Shown here piece by piece: positions 1-11,702 of a DNA stretch of 64,000 nt. The stretch is from Triangularia verruculosa. Lineage: Eukaryota; Ascomycota; Sordariomycetes; Sordariales; Podosporaceae. The stretch is from NCBI GenBank assembly GCA_033296885.1, contig MU864008.1, forward strand, positions 1-64,000, written 5' to 3'. Positions within the stretch are counted from its first letter, which is position 1, and the number at the start of each line of letters is the position of its first letter. The notes beneath the pieces are model-generated. The model ran no database searches. It had not been told where the DNA came from and was given only the letters and a program-made list of their open reading frames with translations. The position numbers were made by a program, and so were the translations under genes.

Positions 1-971
1 CTATCTGGAACCGTGATAAGATGCTATGGTACTTCATGTTATATAGAGAAATGGCTCTTTTGGAAGTATCTTAGCATGGTTGAAATATTGATAAAATCAA
101 GAGGTGTATACCCTATCAGGTTATTAAGTCACACGCTACCATTTAAAAAGCTGGGATAGGTGTACTTTGTATCATAAGTACCTAGCATCCATCAGCGCTG
201 GCGAAGTCATCATGGGCGCGAAAGCGTGATCCGCAGCAGAAAGACTCTATTTTGCAGTGCGTGGTGAATTGAGCGATCGCGTCCAAACGCAAAACTAAAA
301 CCCTTGAAAGAAAGAGAAGTTCCTTTTGATCTCTTTGGTTGCATTAAATAACGCATGCACACTATTGGAAAGATTTGTTGATGGTTTCTGGCCAACTTCG
401 TCAATCTTTAGTTCGCTTTTCTCTCGCTCATTGCTCACTCATCGCACCCACCTTCCTGTTTGTTGCCTTCCAGGTTGGCTTCCAGGTTCCATCTGGGCGG
501 GGCATCTCGGAGCGGATAATCGAGGCTCCCGAATGGTGCGTCCGTGCCCTTATCGCTGAGGCTTGGGCTTAAAAGACTTCTGATCTTGCGAGGTTGGCAG
601 GTACATACCGTGTGTCAGGACTTTGGTACACTATCCCCGTCTTTGAGGTCAAAATAATGTGAGCTGCATCGCTATTCACAAGGTCCATTGCTCTTGGCTT
701 AATGTTTTGCTCCAGAGCTCAACATTAGCATGATGCCGAACTCCCATGCTCAAGGTAACCCGCCCCCACGGATTAGGGTTATGTATGTGATGTCATAACG
801 GTTACAGCCCTCATCAACATATTGGTCTTTCAAAGGTCACTCCAAGTCAACGGAAGGCCCCTGGTCGTTGGGTATTTCTCTACCTATTTTGAAGGTACCG
901 AGAAGGGACGGTGTTGCTACATGCTGTCTTTATAAATATCTAGGTATATTAGAGCTCACCCAGGAAGGTAC
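1..971. other. Intergenic, no supported gene
   Basis: Only short overlapping open frames on both strands, none with a recognisable motif, splice pattern or biased codon use. No tandem repeat or transposon signature was seen. It is the 3' flank of the NACHT-zinc-finger gene. Confidence 0.6.
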
Positions 972-3900
972 TTACACCGTCTCCCCAGATGCGCCTGTTA
1001 TCTCAACAACCGGCTTCCCTTCATTCCTCACGTAAGATATTGGGAATGACGAGAGCGCCATAATTACCGGCCTGAGCTGTTCTGGATCCAAAGCTAACCG
1101 GCTAGCCAGGATCTCAGCTAACCTGGAATTCCATCGCTCATCCTGCAGCCCGCCATCGACATTCATTTCCTCGGAAAACAATGGCAAGATGCATTTCTGT
1201 CCGGTCTTACTCTTGAGATGTTCGGCCAGTTTGTCCTGCCTCGCAAACTCCCTCCCGCATCCCCATTGGCCTCCATTGCTCAGGTCTCCAAGACAGATGA
1301 AGCGCTTAGTCTCTGAGTGCATGGTCGCCTGATGGCGATCACGGTCGTGTTTGCGAGTAAAGGTTTGGCTGCAGTGTGCGCAAGAGTGTGGCTTTTCATT
1401 TCGGTGTGTGCGGAGATGATTTTGAAGGTTGTGGTTTCTGGTGAAGGTTTTGTGACATGCGGGGCAGGTGAACCGCGACGGGTTAGAGGGGTCAGAAGCT
1501 GTTTTTGTTGGAGGTAAGGGAAACTCGAGATCTTTGGTTGGGTCACTAATGTCGATACCGTGTGCCTCCAGAAGATGTGTCTGGAGAGCGTCTTTCTTTG
1601 CCCAACCAAAAGTTGAACCCAGCTCGCAATCAGGCACTAGACACATGAACGGCTTCTCATGGCGGTTGATATGCTCATCTAATTGCTTCCGTGTGAGAAA
1701 TCCCTTGTGAAAGTATTCACAGTTCATTGCTGAGCACTTGAACCAGTTGGGGCCGTAGAACTCGCGAAGCAGGCGCTGCTGGTCGTGGCAGAGGTTGCCG
1801 GATTCCGCAAGCATTGCGAGCGTCTCTCTCACTCTCATCAGTAGTGGTGTTAAATCGAGCGGCCCATGGTCGGCTTTTGCCAAGCTCTCCTGGCTGGTGA
1901 GATGGCGCCTCGCGGCGGTGACCGCCAGGCATAGCTCCTTGAAAAAGTCTTCGTTCTGAAGCTGCTCGAGATTCTTCAGTACTGCTTTGGGAATGTCGAG
2001 CGTATTTGCCGTGGTATCTCTTGGCGGCGGCCAGTGGGTGTCAATAAACACGCCGAGGTCCTCGGAAATTTCTTCAAGATCCGCGCTGGGTTGCCCTTTC
2101 TCCTGAAGCGCCTCTTGAAGATGAAGCGACCAGCATGTCACAGAATATTCCAAGAATGCATAGTAACCGATATTGATGTAACATGGGAGCAAGAGTACGT
2201 TGACGTCCCGATGCACTTCGGGCAGAGTGAGATAAGGGATTAATAGAGCCGAAAAGTTCAGATGGCTACGACGATCTTGGAAGTGATGTTTGAGAATGTA
2301 GCTGCCAAGTTTATTAGCATGATCTCGTAAGAATTTGTGAGGTGGGCCTTGAACGTACTCTTTTGCTGTTAGGTGGATGAACTGAAGCGTGTCATCCTGG
2401 CCTTGCTCGACCAACGGGCCACAAAGATCACGATGACTCTGCCTCAGCGCCCTGGGCACCAGCTGCTCATAGTCCACGGTCTGACCATCCAGGTCAATGG
2501 CCGCTGCGCCTCGAACTTCATACCACTTCAGTGGCCTTCGGGCACATGCGAGCCAGCCCAACAGGCGAAGACGATCTTGACGTTGAAAGTCGTTGTGGGA
2601 GAGTAGATTATGCATAACCCGTTCGTATCTTATACGGTTAGCGCACAGCGATTAGAGATAGTTGGACCTGATTGCTAGGTATCTCACATCTCATCAAGTC
2701 CTTGCGGTATGCGCTGCAGCTCCTCTGTAAGCTTTTGCAGCGGGAGTGGTTCGAGATGGAGAAACATCAGGGTCGCGAACAAAAACATTCCTGCCGTAAA
2801 TCATGTCAGAATCAACTCGAGATAGAAGAGAGCTTTACCTGCGTACCATGAGCCCTGGCGGTTATCACCTTGACAATATCTATGCCCAGCGTCTCAAGCG
2901 ATCCCAGCCTTGACTCTAAGTGGTTCTTACAAGATGTCCAGTAACTCCCGATATCAGCCTTGTTGTCTTTGGGAGTGATGCTGATGGTGGGAAGATCGCC
3001 AAGGTCTTTCTTGGCGAAACCATCATTCTGAGATAGGAAAACGCAGCGCACGTCGTCCATCTGCTCCTTCGGGAAAGACTCGACAATAGATCGAAGTGTG
3101 CTGACAATTTCCTTCCGGTCTTTTCTGCTACAAGAGTCAAGTCCGTCAATGACAACATACGTGTTCTTGCAACAACCGAGGGCGTCCTTGAGCATGGACT
3201 TGGCCAGGTCGATTGTTGACAATGTCACCTGTCCACTGAGTGACATGTGTTCCGCCATATTGGTGATGAGAGAGTTGTTTTGAGCCAGAAGCTGTGACAG
3301 TATTCCTCGGGAAACCGCGACAAAGGTGCTGGTGCTGGGGTCGTTGGGCTGGCAAAAGAAGAATGCGACATTGACATCCGTATCCAAGTCTCGTGCCGCT
3401 TCAACAATAACGGATGCTAGCACAGATTTGCCTGCTCCCGGAATGCCTGTAATCCATAGAAGGGGATTCCTGCAGAAGTCGGGATCGAACCAGTCCTTGA
3501 ACCGCTGGGATTCGAGCAGCCACTTGCCCGCGCCAGGACACCACGCCCTTGCATACCTGTATTTCTCCAGTGATGGAGGGGCCGGATTGAGCCAGGTAAT
3601 AATGGCATGGCGTTGGCGATCTAATTCCGATCTACGCTGAATCTCAAACTCTCGCTCAACATTCCGCCGGAAGTTGTTGACCTCTTCGAGTTGAGCGAGC
3701 GTGGCACCATTTTCCAGCAGTCGGCGATGGCGGGCCATATTTTCTTTGATGAAGCTGATTTTGGGTAGGAAGCCTCTCCAGGCGGCTTGAAAGATTTGTT
3801 TCCACACTATCGTGTGTCAGCATCTTCTGGAGGCACAGGAAACAGCAAAACTGCTTACCGCGGTGCTTGAAGTAGCCGATTGCCTCTCGATGGAACTCCA

Positions 3901-4496
3901 AGATGTCCTTGTAGATCCAGATAAGAACAGTTTGGAGATGTGGCCTTGACTCCAAAGCGGAGGCATATTCTTCTAATAGAGGAAGTTGTTCCCATATGTC
4001 CTGATATGCATTTAGCAGACTGTCAAATGCTTCGTTGTAGGATGAGGCTGTCTGTGAGGGGTATTCTTGTTAGCAGAGGGCACTTTCTTCAAGTGTTTAG
4101 TTGTTCCGAGGCGAGAGGAACACACAATCAAGAGAAATTTCATTGGCCCCTGTCAATTATCCGCTATTAGCTGACTGAACTCAGTGTGATTGGGACTCCC
4201 ACATTGCCACATACCCAAACGAAAGCGACGATTTCCTCGACATTGACAAATATCTCCACGACCTTTCCGTATTGTTCCATTGTCTTCAAAAACGGTTCAA
4301 CTCTCTTCATGTATCGCATCCGTCGTTTCGAAACCTGTTCTTGCTGAATGCGGGCGATCTCAGACGTAAGCTGATGGAGGCATGTGCCCTGAAAAGACTT
4401 GATGAGACTGTCATCTTGCAGTGTGCTCTTGAATTCAGCCAAGGCGATGTGAAATCCGCAGCTGCAGGCCCCAGAAGTGAGGGCATCGCAGGCCAT
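972..4496 (-). CDS. NACHT NTPase with C2H2 zinc fingers (fungal NLR-like)
   Basis: Six-exon model, complement of 972-2628, 2688-2790, 2847-3806, 3859-4051, 4126-4149 and 4215-4496, giving about 1072 residues in one frame. Order: an N-terminal helical region of the fungal STAND type (DUF7708-like, with the sequence AFVWGPMKFLLI restored only by splicing), a NACHT NTPase with P-loop GIPGAGKS and Walker B YVVIDGLDS, the ARAHGMFLFATLMF helix that normally follows NACHT, a winged-helix-like segment, then at least four C2H2 fingers (for example FTCPACHKTFTRNHNLQNH) near the C-terminus. Proteins of this kind are intracellular STAND receptors implicated in heterokaryon incompatibility or immunity; nucleic-acid binding by the fingers is inferred. 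Donor 2846 (gtacgc) was chosen over the nearby gtaaag because only it keeps the motif in frame. The start at 4496 is the least certain point; a further 5' exon is possible. Confidence 0.8.
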
Positions 4497-4779
4497 GATG
4501 TCCGAGCAGCCATAGCATCAGCCGAAGAAGAAAACGAGAATGAGATTGTAGTTTGTTTGGGGGAGAAGACGGTAAAGTACGCCAATGGTGGTGCCTTGCA
4601 GCATGCCTAGGGCAGGGCGGTGCATGCACGGCCTCCTTCTGTGGGTGCGGGGTCCCCCACCGTCATACACGACTTTCCCATATTGAGACGAGGCTCTGCC
4701 GCTGGACTGACATCAATGCACTGTTGTCTGTTGAATATGAAGATGCAATATTTCCGATTTTTTATATTCTCAAATCACC

Positions 4780-7700
4780 ATGGAGGACGCACAACTTCTT
4801 TGCTCATTTTCTATGCCCGAAAGCTCAACAACGTCGTCTCCACAGACTCATGATGGAGCCAATGAGATGGAACTCGACGAGGAGGACTTGGTGTGTTTTG
4901 GGATGGTAAGAATCTGATACAATGTCGCTGGTGGCACCGATCGCTTACTCTACTATCCGCGCTCCACAGTTGTGTGATATAAAAGCCCAATTCTACCGGA
5001 CACGGGGTCCCGGTTTGATACGCCACATCACGGACGCTCTTACCGACCATCCAGAGGAATGGGTGCCCCTTGACCTGTCTCTCGAAGAGACCTTCTGCGG
5101 AATATCAACATTGGCCCATCATTTGATCGCCGTGCTTAACAAGAGATCATCAAATGCTCTGGCCAAATTGCACGAAGTGGCTGATGATATGAAATATTTG
5201 ACTTATACAAAACGCACACAGCTTCAAGAGGGCTTAAATACGCTACAAAACAGCACAAAAAATGTCCAATTTGGTCTCGATATCATGGTCATCGGACCCC
5301 AGTCTGAAGGTGAAGAAGTCGCAAGGGGTTTGTCAAGGGATAGCCTATACCTGCAAGAGCCCTACTTTATGCTGGAACAATACCCCTACTGCAACCCCCA
5401 GCACCTCGACATTGGCCACTATGAACAGCAGCTCCCGCCACATGCACCATACTGCCTCGACTCAGATGTTCGAGGGACAGATGCTGATGCCGAGTTGTCA
5501 CATCTGGAACTGATCCTGGCGGCAATTGATAACCTGCCACAGAGTCATAGGCTTGATCAAGCACAGGTAGACGCGCGTATACATACGACGTTACTAGAGT
5601 AAAACGCTGTGATCCTGTCGAGCCTCTAGGTATTTAGCTTTACTAACTTGTTGACAGACACCAAAGCAAAGCAACGAGCTTCATTATTGCTCGGGAAAAC
5701 CGAGATGACACCAAGTTTTTCTCTCTGTGGGAGTCTGTTGACGGAGGCAACTCTCCAATGTAAGTGTTCCGCATCTCGCCGGTTCCACGACGCCACGTTC
5801 TGACATTTCCAGATACCGGCATAACATCACTGGTTCCAAGAGCCCTGCCCCAGATGATATCCCCGGTGGTATATTAGCAGACGAGATGGGCCTCGGCAAA
5901 ACTCTCAGCATGATATCTGCCATTGTCACCACCCAGTCATGCGCGGAGCGCTATGTAAGGTCTAATCCATCTGGAACGGGAATAGTCTTTACGCCTTCGA
6001 CATTGGTGATTGTCCCATCCTCATGTGAGTATCTGCAATGGCCATGCTGGGGAGTGGGGTGTGCTGACGAGTATAACTAGTGCTTCTGGAGGGATGGGTC
6101 GAGGAGATAGAAAAGTAAGCGGACTTCTACGTCCTTAACACTGCTCCGCTTGCTTACAACCACCCAGACATGTCAAACATGGTGTCCTTACCCACTACAA
6201 GTATCACGGCCCTGACAGACGGCTTGATCCATCGAATTTGCCATCAGTGGTGATATCGACGTACGGGACCGTGACCACAGAGCTGTCTCGCGCCAATTCC
6301 ATCCTGAGACAAATCCACTGGTACCGAATTGTCCTTGACGAAGGTAGGCTGTTGTCCAAGCTCGCATGCCTATCGGAGCTGACCACTAGGAACTAGCCCA
6401 CATCATACGCAACTGGTCCACCAAGCAGTTTCGCGCAATGAACAGCTTGTCAGCGCACATTCGGTGGTGTATGTCCGGCACACCAGTTCAGAACGGGGTT
6501 AGCGATATTGGATCCTTGGTTCGGTTTCTTCGACTCCCAGTGCTGGCAGACGCTCCCAACTTCCGGAAGCATATCCTCGACAAAACCAAGCTTGCCACTA
6601 CGGCATCCTCACGCAATGACTTCACCAACTTACGTCTTCTCCTATCATCCATATGCCTCAGACGAAGCACCTCAGTCCTAAACCTTCCAGGTGTCAAATA
6701 CGAATGCCGGCGACCAGAATTCAGCACACATGAGAAAGAGGCCCATATCAAGCTCATCCTTGCGTGCAAGAAAGCCATTGATCGCTCTGTGCTCGGCGAC
6801 TCCGACAAGACCATGAAGCTTCGCAAAGGACCTGCTCTGGACTCGTCCAACGGGGTGCTTGAGTCACTGCTCCGATTACGGCTCTTCTGCGACCAAGGGC
6901 TCGCACTGGGGCTACCAAAGGGGGGATTACCTTCGACTCTGGACGAAGCTCTCAGTTTCTTGCAGCAGAGGGGTGTTTCCAGGTGCGGTGATTGTGGAGG
7001 CGACGTTGACACAGCTCTGCCTGATGGGTCTGGCGCCGGTTGTGGTATTCATCTTACCAACTGTCAGCAGTTGGTATGCCCTGAATGTCTTCCCAAGTTT
7101 GAAGACGAGCTGCTGAGAACGCGGTCGTTGACTAGCACTGGCGGAACTTGTCCTCTCTGTGGAGAGCATGACAACGGGGACAACCTCCTACCGGGCCAGC
7201 GACCGGCGGAGCCAAACTCAGAAGTGGCCAATATCTCATGCCCATCGAAGCTCGAAGCACTGATGGAAGATCTCTGCAAGACGGCACCACAAGAGAAAAG
7301 GTATGCCCCTGCCAATAAGCCAACAGGTAGAGAAATGAGGAACTGATCGGCCAACGTCGCAGCATTGTATTCTCCTTCTGGATGAAGTCCCTCGACCTTG
7401 TCGAGAACCTCCTCAAGAAACACCAAATCCCGTTTCGACGCGTAGACGGCTCGCGATCGAAGAGCGACCGGAAAGCGTCGCTCCACGACTTCCGAACAAA
7501 GGAGGTGTCAGTGCTCTTGATGACATTCGGAACGGGCTCAATGGGGTACGTATACCAGGCGAGACGGGGATGATCCTGATTCCGGTTGTTAGCTAACATC
7601 ATCCAAGACTTAACGACCTCAACGTTGCGCGGCGTGTCCACATCCTCGAGCCGCAATGGAACCCCTCGGTTGAAAACCAAGCCATCGGTCGCGTGTCGCG

Positions 7701-7914
7701 ATACGGCCAGACGAGAGAGGTAACAGTGGTTCGATACGTGATGAAGAAGAGCATTGAAGAGGCCGTCGAGGGCAGGCAATTCCTCAAGCTGAAGCTGGCG
7801 CTGGGCGGTGGTCTGCACGAAGGGAAGGAAACGAACGTGAAGGGACAACAGGCCAGTCAAGCGCGCAGGATTACCTCGGACTTGCAGGAGTTCTTGACGC
7901 AGCTCATGTTGTGA
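4780..7914 (+). CDS. SNF2-family DNA helicase with RING-like insert
   Basis: Nine-exon model: 4780-4905, 4970-5598, 5658-5759, 5813-6024, 6081-6114, 6168-6343, 6397-7300, 7363-7545, 7608-7914; 890 residues with every junction in frame. Motif I is DEMGLGKT, motif Ia VIVPSSLLEGWVEEI, motif II DEAH (created by splicing), motif III SGTPVQNG, and motif VI QAIGRVSRYGQTREV. Between the two helicase lobes sits a cysteine cluster starting CGDCGGD and ending TCPLCGEH, resembling the RING insert of Rad5/Uls1/SMARCA3-type remodelers. A nuclear role in chromatin remodelling or repair is likely for the family; E3 ubiquitin-ligase activity is possible but unproven because the Cys/His spacing looks irregular. 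It is divergent from the NACHT gene with about 280 bp between the starts. Confidence 0.87.
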
Positions 7915-9389
7915 TGGTTCCCAAATATTGGGGCTTCGGGGCCTGGAGCGCTGGCCCGCACTGTGACTCCACCCCAAACGCGTCGATTTTTGAGACGCGT
8001 CTCGTCTATTGCTATAACCCTAAGAAGAACAATTGCAATTAACACTGTGTGTCACACAACCCTAGATTCTCACGTGCCGCCGGGCACTCGCACGGGCCAG
8101 GGCCAGTTTTCGTATCTATCCCACATCCATTTCGAGCATCCAGGCGATTCCCGTCCTGTCACAACTTCCAAAAAATAATACGGTCTGCTCTCTTTTTCTC
8201 CGCGTTGAACAACTCGACATCCCAAGCCGTCATTCCTCCCCACAAGAAAGAAAGGGGCCGCGCACGATCTCCGATCTCCCTAGATGCCAAGGACAACAAC
8301 CCCGCAGCGCTAACGATGAAAGACAGGGGACAGGGGTGAAGACCGAGGCTCTGCGACGTTGGGAGGAGTGAGGGGTTTGGCATCTGATCCAGGTGGGAGA
8401 GAAGATGGAAAGGCACCGGGAACAAAGGCCTGGGAACCCAGGAATACGGGCATCTACGGTGGGTTGGTGGCTTGACAAAGTTTGTCCCATGCGCGCCGCT
8501 GATGGAGTTTTGGTGTGAGGTATGGGTGGAAATCGGTAACATAGGGCTGAAAACGGGAGATGGAAAAAGAAGCGGATGTCCAGCATGTGGGATGGAGAGC
8601 CAAACGCTTCTGTTTGCCTGTAGGCCAGGCCAGCAGCATACACCACAGCAGTCACATTGTGCTCCTCCGGCGAGGTTGGCTGCCGAGTATCCCTTGGTGT
8701 GACGTTATATTGCTTGTCAGCACAAGGAAAGCAACATGGTGAGTGCGCGGGGGAATATAGTCGGGTGTTACTCATGGCTGTGACGCTGTCTCTGGTATAC
8801 TCGAAGCTAAAAGATAAGGGCGTAGGAAGACTGACCAGAGAGGTCTCCTGCACGTCTCCTCTTCAAGCCAAGCACATGCCATCAAAGAAGCCGATGATTC
8901 TGTTGGAACAGAACGATCCAATATTACTACCCATGAACGATTCTTGGACAGTACAATATCACAGTATCGGGTTATTTCTACTGTTCGAGAGGCTGCATCA
9001 CGACCCCTTGGGCAAGGTCCTGCATGTTGGGCTGCAGAATCTCGGTGCCACCTTCCAAGAGACAGCAAATCCGGGGAAGCAGGGGTCATCTTTCCCCACA
9101 CCCCGTTCTCAGCAACGAATGAGATGTACGAAATCGGCTAATACAGTTCTTGGAAGGCATCTCGAGGTTGCGAGTGATCCTACAACGTTGAAATTGCTGC
9201 GAGCCAAGAGGTGGCAGACGCGGAGAAGCTCGCGAGGCATCTTCTTCTCCGCTGTCAGGGTAAACATGCGGACGGAACGAGCCTCAGCTGCGGTATAAAG
9301 CCTCTCGTCCCTGATCACGCCATTCGGATGGAGGATTTCCATTCCCACCGCTTTCTCTCGTTTACAAGAACCATAGGGACTTTTGGACC
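7915..9389. other. Intergenic, 1.5 kb
   Basis: Holds two overlapping opposite-strand open frames (8230-8853 minus, 8657-9298 plus) with no domain, repeat bias or splice support; I treat them as chance. The right end carries the likely promoter of the CFEM gene. Confidence 0.5.
9294..9300 (+). promoter_or_regulatory. TATA box of the CFEM gene
   Basis: TATAAAG lies 90 nt before the first ATG of the CFEM gene, a normal spacing for a filamentous-fungal core promoter with a 5' leader of about 60 nt. Seen by eye only. Confidence 0.45.
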
Positions 9390-10985
9390 ATGATGGTGTT
9401 TTCCAAACCCACTGCGGCCCTCCTCCTGGCGGCAGCGACCTCCACTCTCGCTCTCGTTCCTACCCCCGTCGTTCAGCATGATGCCCGCTCCGAAATCACC
9501 CCGAGCCCCTCCTGTGGCGAGTTTCCCTGCGGCCCTGAACTGGCGGCCATCCCCAGCTGCGCCGTGCCCTGTATCGAGTCAGCCGGCCTCGGTCTAGGGT
9601 GCGCCACCACCGACTATGGTTGCCACTGTGATAACCTCGACGCTCTTCAAGGAGCCGCAGTTAACTGCGTTATCGATGGCTGCGGCGGCTTTGACAATGC
9701 CATCCCAGTGGTGTACTCTGCTGTAGCCATGTGCCAGTGCGTCGCATCGAATACTCCGTTGCCGACCCCTTGCCCTGCCACAACGTCGACCACGACAACT
9801 GAAGAGCCGGTCATCACTGAACCCCCATGCGGCGACTTTCCCTGCTCTGCCGAGTTGGAAGCCATTCCCAAGTGCGCTATCCCATGCATCGAAAACTCGG
9901 GTGAGAAGTTCGGCTGTGGCAACACAGACTACGGCTGCCACTGCCAGAATTTGGATGCTATTCAGGGCGATGCGGTCATGTGCGTTATCGACGCCTGTGG
10001 TGGCTTTGACAACGCCGTTCCCGTCGTGTACTCGGCGGTGGCCATGTGCCAGTGCGTGGCGAGCAATACTCCGCTGCCAACTGCCTGCCCTATCACCAGC
10101 ACTGTCGAGACCACCTCTACGACTGGAACCTCAACTGTGGAGACATCCGATGTTGAATCATCCACGGTTGAGGCATCCACTGTTGAGACATCCACAATTG
10201 AGACTTCGGCGGTGGAGATCTCAACAACCTCGCCTTCTCCTTCAGAAACAGAGACAACCTCGGACTGCCCCGAAGAATCTACCACGTGGGATATTTCGAC
10301 CCCCCTCCCATCCGCCTCCATCACCAAGCCTCCCACCGTCACCACCACCACACAGATAACCTGCCACACTCCCTGCGCCGATCAAGCCTCTGCCATCCCG
10401 GCCTGCGCGACGGGTTGTATCGAGTCTGCCGGTGGTGCTGTTGGCTGTGAGAGAGGTGACTACAACTGCCAGTGCGCCTCCAGCAACGCTATTCAAGCCA
10501 CCGCTGTGAACTGTGTGTTGGGAGCTTGTGGTGGTATTCCGGGTGCCGTCAAAGTTGTCGACTCTGTCGCTGCTATGTGCGGGTGTGTCAGTGCCAGTGG
10601 GCTTACCTCTTGCGAGACAACGACAAAGACAATAACGGTGGGCGATGGTGATGATGATGGGCCGGTGGCTACGATTACTTCTGGTGGGAGTCAGCCCGGG
10701 AGTGAATTTTTGAGTGTTACCAGGACTAGTGGTGGTGGATCGGGCGGACCGGTTGAGACGACTGAGCCTGGGGATGGTGGTGGTGGTGGTGGTGGCGGTG
10801 GTGGTGGTGATGGGAGTGACGGTGGTGACGACGGTGCAGTACCCGGTGATGACGATGAGCCGCAAGGCACTACGCCAACCGGGCCACAACCGCCAGTCGT
10901 CACTGCGGCCGCATCATCCAATACCGTTTTCGGCGTTGCTACCGGTTTTGTTGGTTTTTTGATGATGCTCGCGGCGGCTGTGTAA
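9390..10985 (+). CDS. Secreted GPI-type protein with three CFEM domains
   Basis: Single exon, 531 residues (530 if the second of two adjacent ATGs is used). A signal peptide (TAALLLAAATSTLALV) is followed by three eight-cysteine CFEM domains at roughly residues 40-125, 150-230 and 325-410. Each contains the D-Y-x-C-x-C core (for example TDYGCHC) whose aspartate is the axial haem-iron ligand in characterised CFEM haemophores. Domains 1 and 2 are nearly identical and clearly duplicated; domain 3 is diverged. A Thr/Ser/Val/Glu-rich stalk, a polyglycine tract and a hydrophobic C-terminus (GVATGFVGFLMMLAAAV) suggest GPI anchoring to the cell surface. The family serves in haem/iron capture or surface sensing; the specific ligand here is unknown. 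Confidence 0.88.
   Translation: MMVFSKPTAALLLAAATSTLALVPTPVVQHDARSEITPSPSCGEFPCGPELAAIPSCAVPCIESAGLGLGCATTDYGCHCDNLDALQGAAVNCVIDGCGGFDNAIPVVYSAVAMCQCVASNTPLPTPCPATTSTTTTEEPVITEPPCGDFPCSAELEAIPKCAIPCIENSGEKFGCGNTDYGCHCQNLDAIQGDAVMCVIDACGGFDNAVPVVYSAVAMCQCVASNTPLPTACPITSTVETTSTTGTSTVETSDVESSTVEASTVETSTIETSAVEISTTSPSPSETETTSDCPEESTTWDISTPLPSASITKPPTVTTTTQITCHTPCADQASAIPACATGCIESAGGAVGCERGDYNCQCASSNAIQATAVNCVLGACGGIPGAVKVVDSVAAMCGCVSASGLTSCETTTKTITVGDGDDDGPVATITSGGSQPGSEFLSVTRTSGGGSGGPVETTEPGDGGGGGGGGGGGDGSDGGDDGAVPGDDDEPQGTTPTGPQPPVVTAAASSNTVFGVATGFVGFLMMLAAAV
10776..10812 (+). repeat. GGT microsatellite coding for polyglycine
   Basis: Run of GGT/GGC triplets in frame inside the CFEM gene stalk, encoding about 12 consecutive glycines. 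It is likely length-variable between strains. Confidence 0.8.
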
Positions 10986-11702
10986 GGCTCAAGTTGTTGA
11001 TGATCAGTTTGTACCGTCTTGTAGATCTGATATCTGTTTCAATCGAGTTGCCTTATATCCATGGAACTGTGCGAAATGTCCCGTTGATAGGACATGTACC
11101 TGACTAAGAATCTGGAGACTTGGGGCTCAGGTGGCTTGAGTCACAGGGCGCGCCATTCGCATTTTGACGTTTAGATTTTTGATGGTCCCCGACCTGGCCC
11201 CTATTCTTTGTGGTCGATGTGATTAGACAACCCTAACCCCAGTTCTACTAACCAACCAAACAGATATTGGAGGCGGTTAAGGAGTAATGTGACGATGAAC
11301 CAGGACAACGAGAGCCGGTGAAATCTCTGCCTCTATTCCTATCATTTGGTCCCGTAGCAATAATGGGTTTGTGGGCATTCACGCGGGGCCCCGCTCTGCC
11401 CTCTGCCACTGTCCAGTTTGCGGTTGCTGCCTCAGGTGACTGGGGATAAGGGCTACAGTGCAGAGAGATGCCACCATGGATGGGCACGCGCCTCTCTACC
11501 TACTAGATAAGCTTCTTAGAAAGCCCCATTTCTGAGCAGAAGCTTAATGCTGTGTCGTAAAGTTAAACAAAAAAAGATGGAGTTACATCCAACATCATCC
11601 GGAACTTGTCTGCCTCCCTCAGACTTCCAACTTCTTTTCGCTTTCAGCCCACCACACTTGTTTTCTTACTTCCAAGCACTTCAACAGAACTTCAATATCG
11701 AG
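10986..11702. other. Intergenic and 5' leader
   Basis: No supported gene. The last 150 bases are open in the frame of the following gene but read like a pyrimidine-rich leader rather than protein. Confidence 0.5.

Noticed and set aside
770..785. GATTAGGGTTAT as telomere-like repeat
   Set aside because: A single unit, no array, and genes lie on both sides.
8230..9298. Overlapping open frames of 207 (-) and 213 (+) codons between the helicase and CFEM genes
   Set aside because: No motif, signal peptide, splice support or repeat; opposite-strand overlap suggests chance.
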